From positions 1 through 24,139 of the forward strand of contig CAZGSV010000048.1 in NCBI GenBank assembly GCA_964528605.1: a stretch of DNA of 24,139 nt, read 5' to 3'. Origin of the DNA: CAZGSV01 sp964528605. GTDB taxonomy: Bacteria; Armatimonadota; Zipacnadia; CAZGSV01. Below are positions 23,488-24,139 of this stretch, piece after piece. Position 1 is the first letter of the stretch. Each line of letters starts with the position of its first letter. Both the position numbers and the translations under genes were made by a program. A model generated the notes under the pieces. The model was not told where the DNA came from. It ran no database searches and saw only the letters and a list, made by a program, of their open reading frames with translations.

Positions 23488-24139
23488 CTAGAGGAGCGGA
23501 ATCTTGACCGGCTGCCCGGTCTTTGAGGACTCGTGCGCGCAGAGCACGGCGGAGGCGCTGCGGGCGCCGTCGCGCGCGGTCACCAACGGCTGGCGGTCGT
23601 CTAGTATGGCGGCCGTGAGGTCATCCACCTCGGGGTCATACGGATGGCCGTGCGTCTCGATGGGAATCTGCATGAAGTCCTGTAGCCCGGCGACGCACAA
23701 CTGGTCGCGCAGCACGGTGCCCTTAGTGCCGTAGAGCGCAAGGTTGTAGTACTTGCCCATTGGGCTTGTCGGGCCATAGAGCGCGGTCACCTTGGCCAGG
23801 GCGCCGTTATCGAACTTGAAGATGCTGACGATGGTGGCATCCTCGCGCATCTCCGGATAGGCGAGGTGGTTGCTGTACGAAGTTACCTCGGCCGGCTCGG
23901 CGCCGGAGAACCAACGGAGCAGATCGAAGGGATGGCAGCCTCCCCCGACCATCGGCTTCTCTTGCTCAATCTTCCAGGGCTCCATGAACAGCTGATAGCG
24001 CAGGTCGTGAATGTAGTCGGCCTCCAGGTAGAAGAGGTCGCCGAGGATGCCGTCCTGGCACATTGTCTTGACCGCCTGGAAGAGGCGATTGAAGCGCAGG
24101 ACCTGGCCGACGGCGACCTTGCGGTCCGACTTGTCGGCA
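23488..24139 (-). CDS. Gfo/Idh/MocA-family oxidoreductase, partial (N-terminus outside window)
   Basis: Only the C-terminal part (about 216 residues) is present; the frame runs off the right edge. VAVGQVLRFNRLFQAVKTMCQDG, then GDLFYLEADYIHD, GGGCHPFDLLRWFSG and ATIVSIFKFDNGALAKV are characteristic of the C-terminal alpha/beta domain of this family, with the substrate-pocket His in GCHPFD. The NAD-binding Rossmann half and the EKP motif lie beyond the window. The ending VKIPLL is typical. Members oxidise or reduce sugars, sugar acids or inositols. The ArsP-like permease follows 33 nt downstream. It is distinct in sequence from the paralogue at 15636-16730. Confidence 0.9.
   Translation of the reverse strand, partial: ADKSDRKVAVGQVLRFNRLFQAVKTMCQDGILGDLFYLEADYIHDLRYQLFMEPWKIEQEKPMVGGGCHPFDLLRWFSGAEPAEVTSYSNHLAYPEMREDATIVSIFKFDNGALAKVTALYGPTSPMGKYYNLALYGTKGTVLRDQLCVAGLQDFMQIPIETHGHPYDPEVDDLTAAILDDRQPLVTARDGARSASAVLCAHESSKTGQPVKIPLL

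Noticed and set aside
22753..23526. A plus-strand frame of 257 codons across the repeat cluster and permease.
   Set aside because: It is Glu/Gly/Ala/His low-complexity, crosses repeats and is antisense to a convincing membrane protein gene.

Overview
This is a high-GC bacterial chromosomal window from an organism with an outer membrane. The evidence is kdsB (CMP-Kdo synthesis for LPS), an OprO/OprP-like outer-membrane porin, a periplasmic-binding-lipoprotein ABC importer and secreted hydrolases. The type IV prepilin-like protein carries an H-X9-DG motif and an N-terminus (FTLIELLVVIAIISILAA, then a RAREAARK/CLSNLRQLG-like stretch) of a style I associate with Armatimonadota and the Planctomycetes/Lentisphaerae group. 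LL-diaminopimelate aminotransferase fits the same broad set. The phylum is an inference. I see no phage, IS, integrase or CRISPR signature.

Layout. (1) 10-3336 (-): a large secreted GH42-like glycosidase, divergent from (2) 3484-4233 (+), a metallophosphoesterase with a near-consensus promoter. (3) 4344-8088 (+): a housekeeping run of lexA (with a candidate SOS operator), efp, dapL and hflX. (4) 8104-8191 (-): tRNA-Leu(CAG) with its own promoter, then about 330 bp of GC-rich, hairpin-rich intergenic DNA. (5) 8530-12322 (+): a cobalamin riboswitch followed by an H-X9-DG pseudopilin and the BtuD-, BtuF- and BtuC-like subunits of an importer, with overlapping or abutting reading frames. (6) 12398-14349 (+): an uncharacterised 405-aa Rossmann-like protein coupled by an ATGA overlap to kdsB. 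(7) 14398-15369 (-): the porin. (8) 15636-17864 (+): an atypical Gfo/Idh/MocA protein and an aldo/keto reductase with an Fe-S tail. (9) 17901-20330 (-): a GH57-like hydrolase. (10) 20403-22555 (+): a nitrilase-superfamily amidase coupled to a sialidase-fold protein. (11) 22588-22885: a cluster of palindromic modules. (12) 22906-24139 (-): an ArsP-like half permease and a truncated Gfo/Idh/MocA dehydrogenase.

The most interesting part is region 5. A textbook cobalamin riboswitch directly controls a secreted-pilin-like gene fused translationally to a B12 importer operon, which suggests that this pseudopilin has a part in corrinoid acquisition. Regions 1 and 7-12 look like accessory carbohydrate and amide catabolism (hydrolases, porin, sugar dehydrogenases) and contain several family members with altered key residues.
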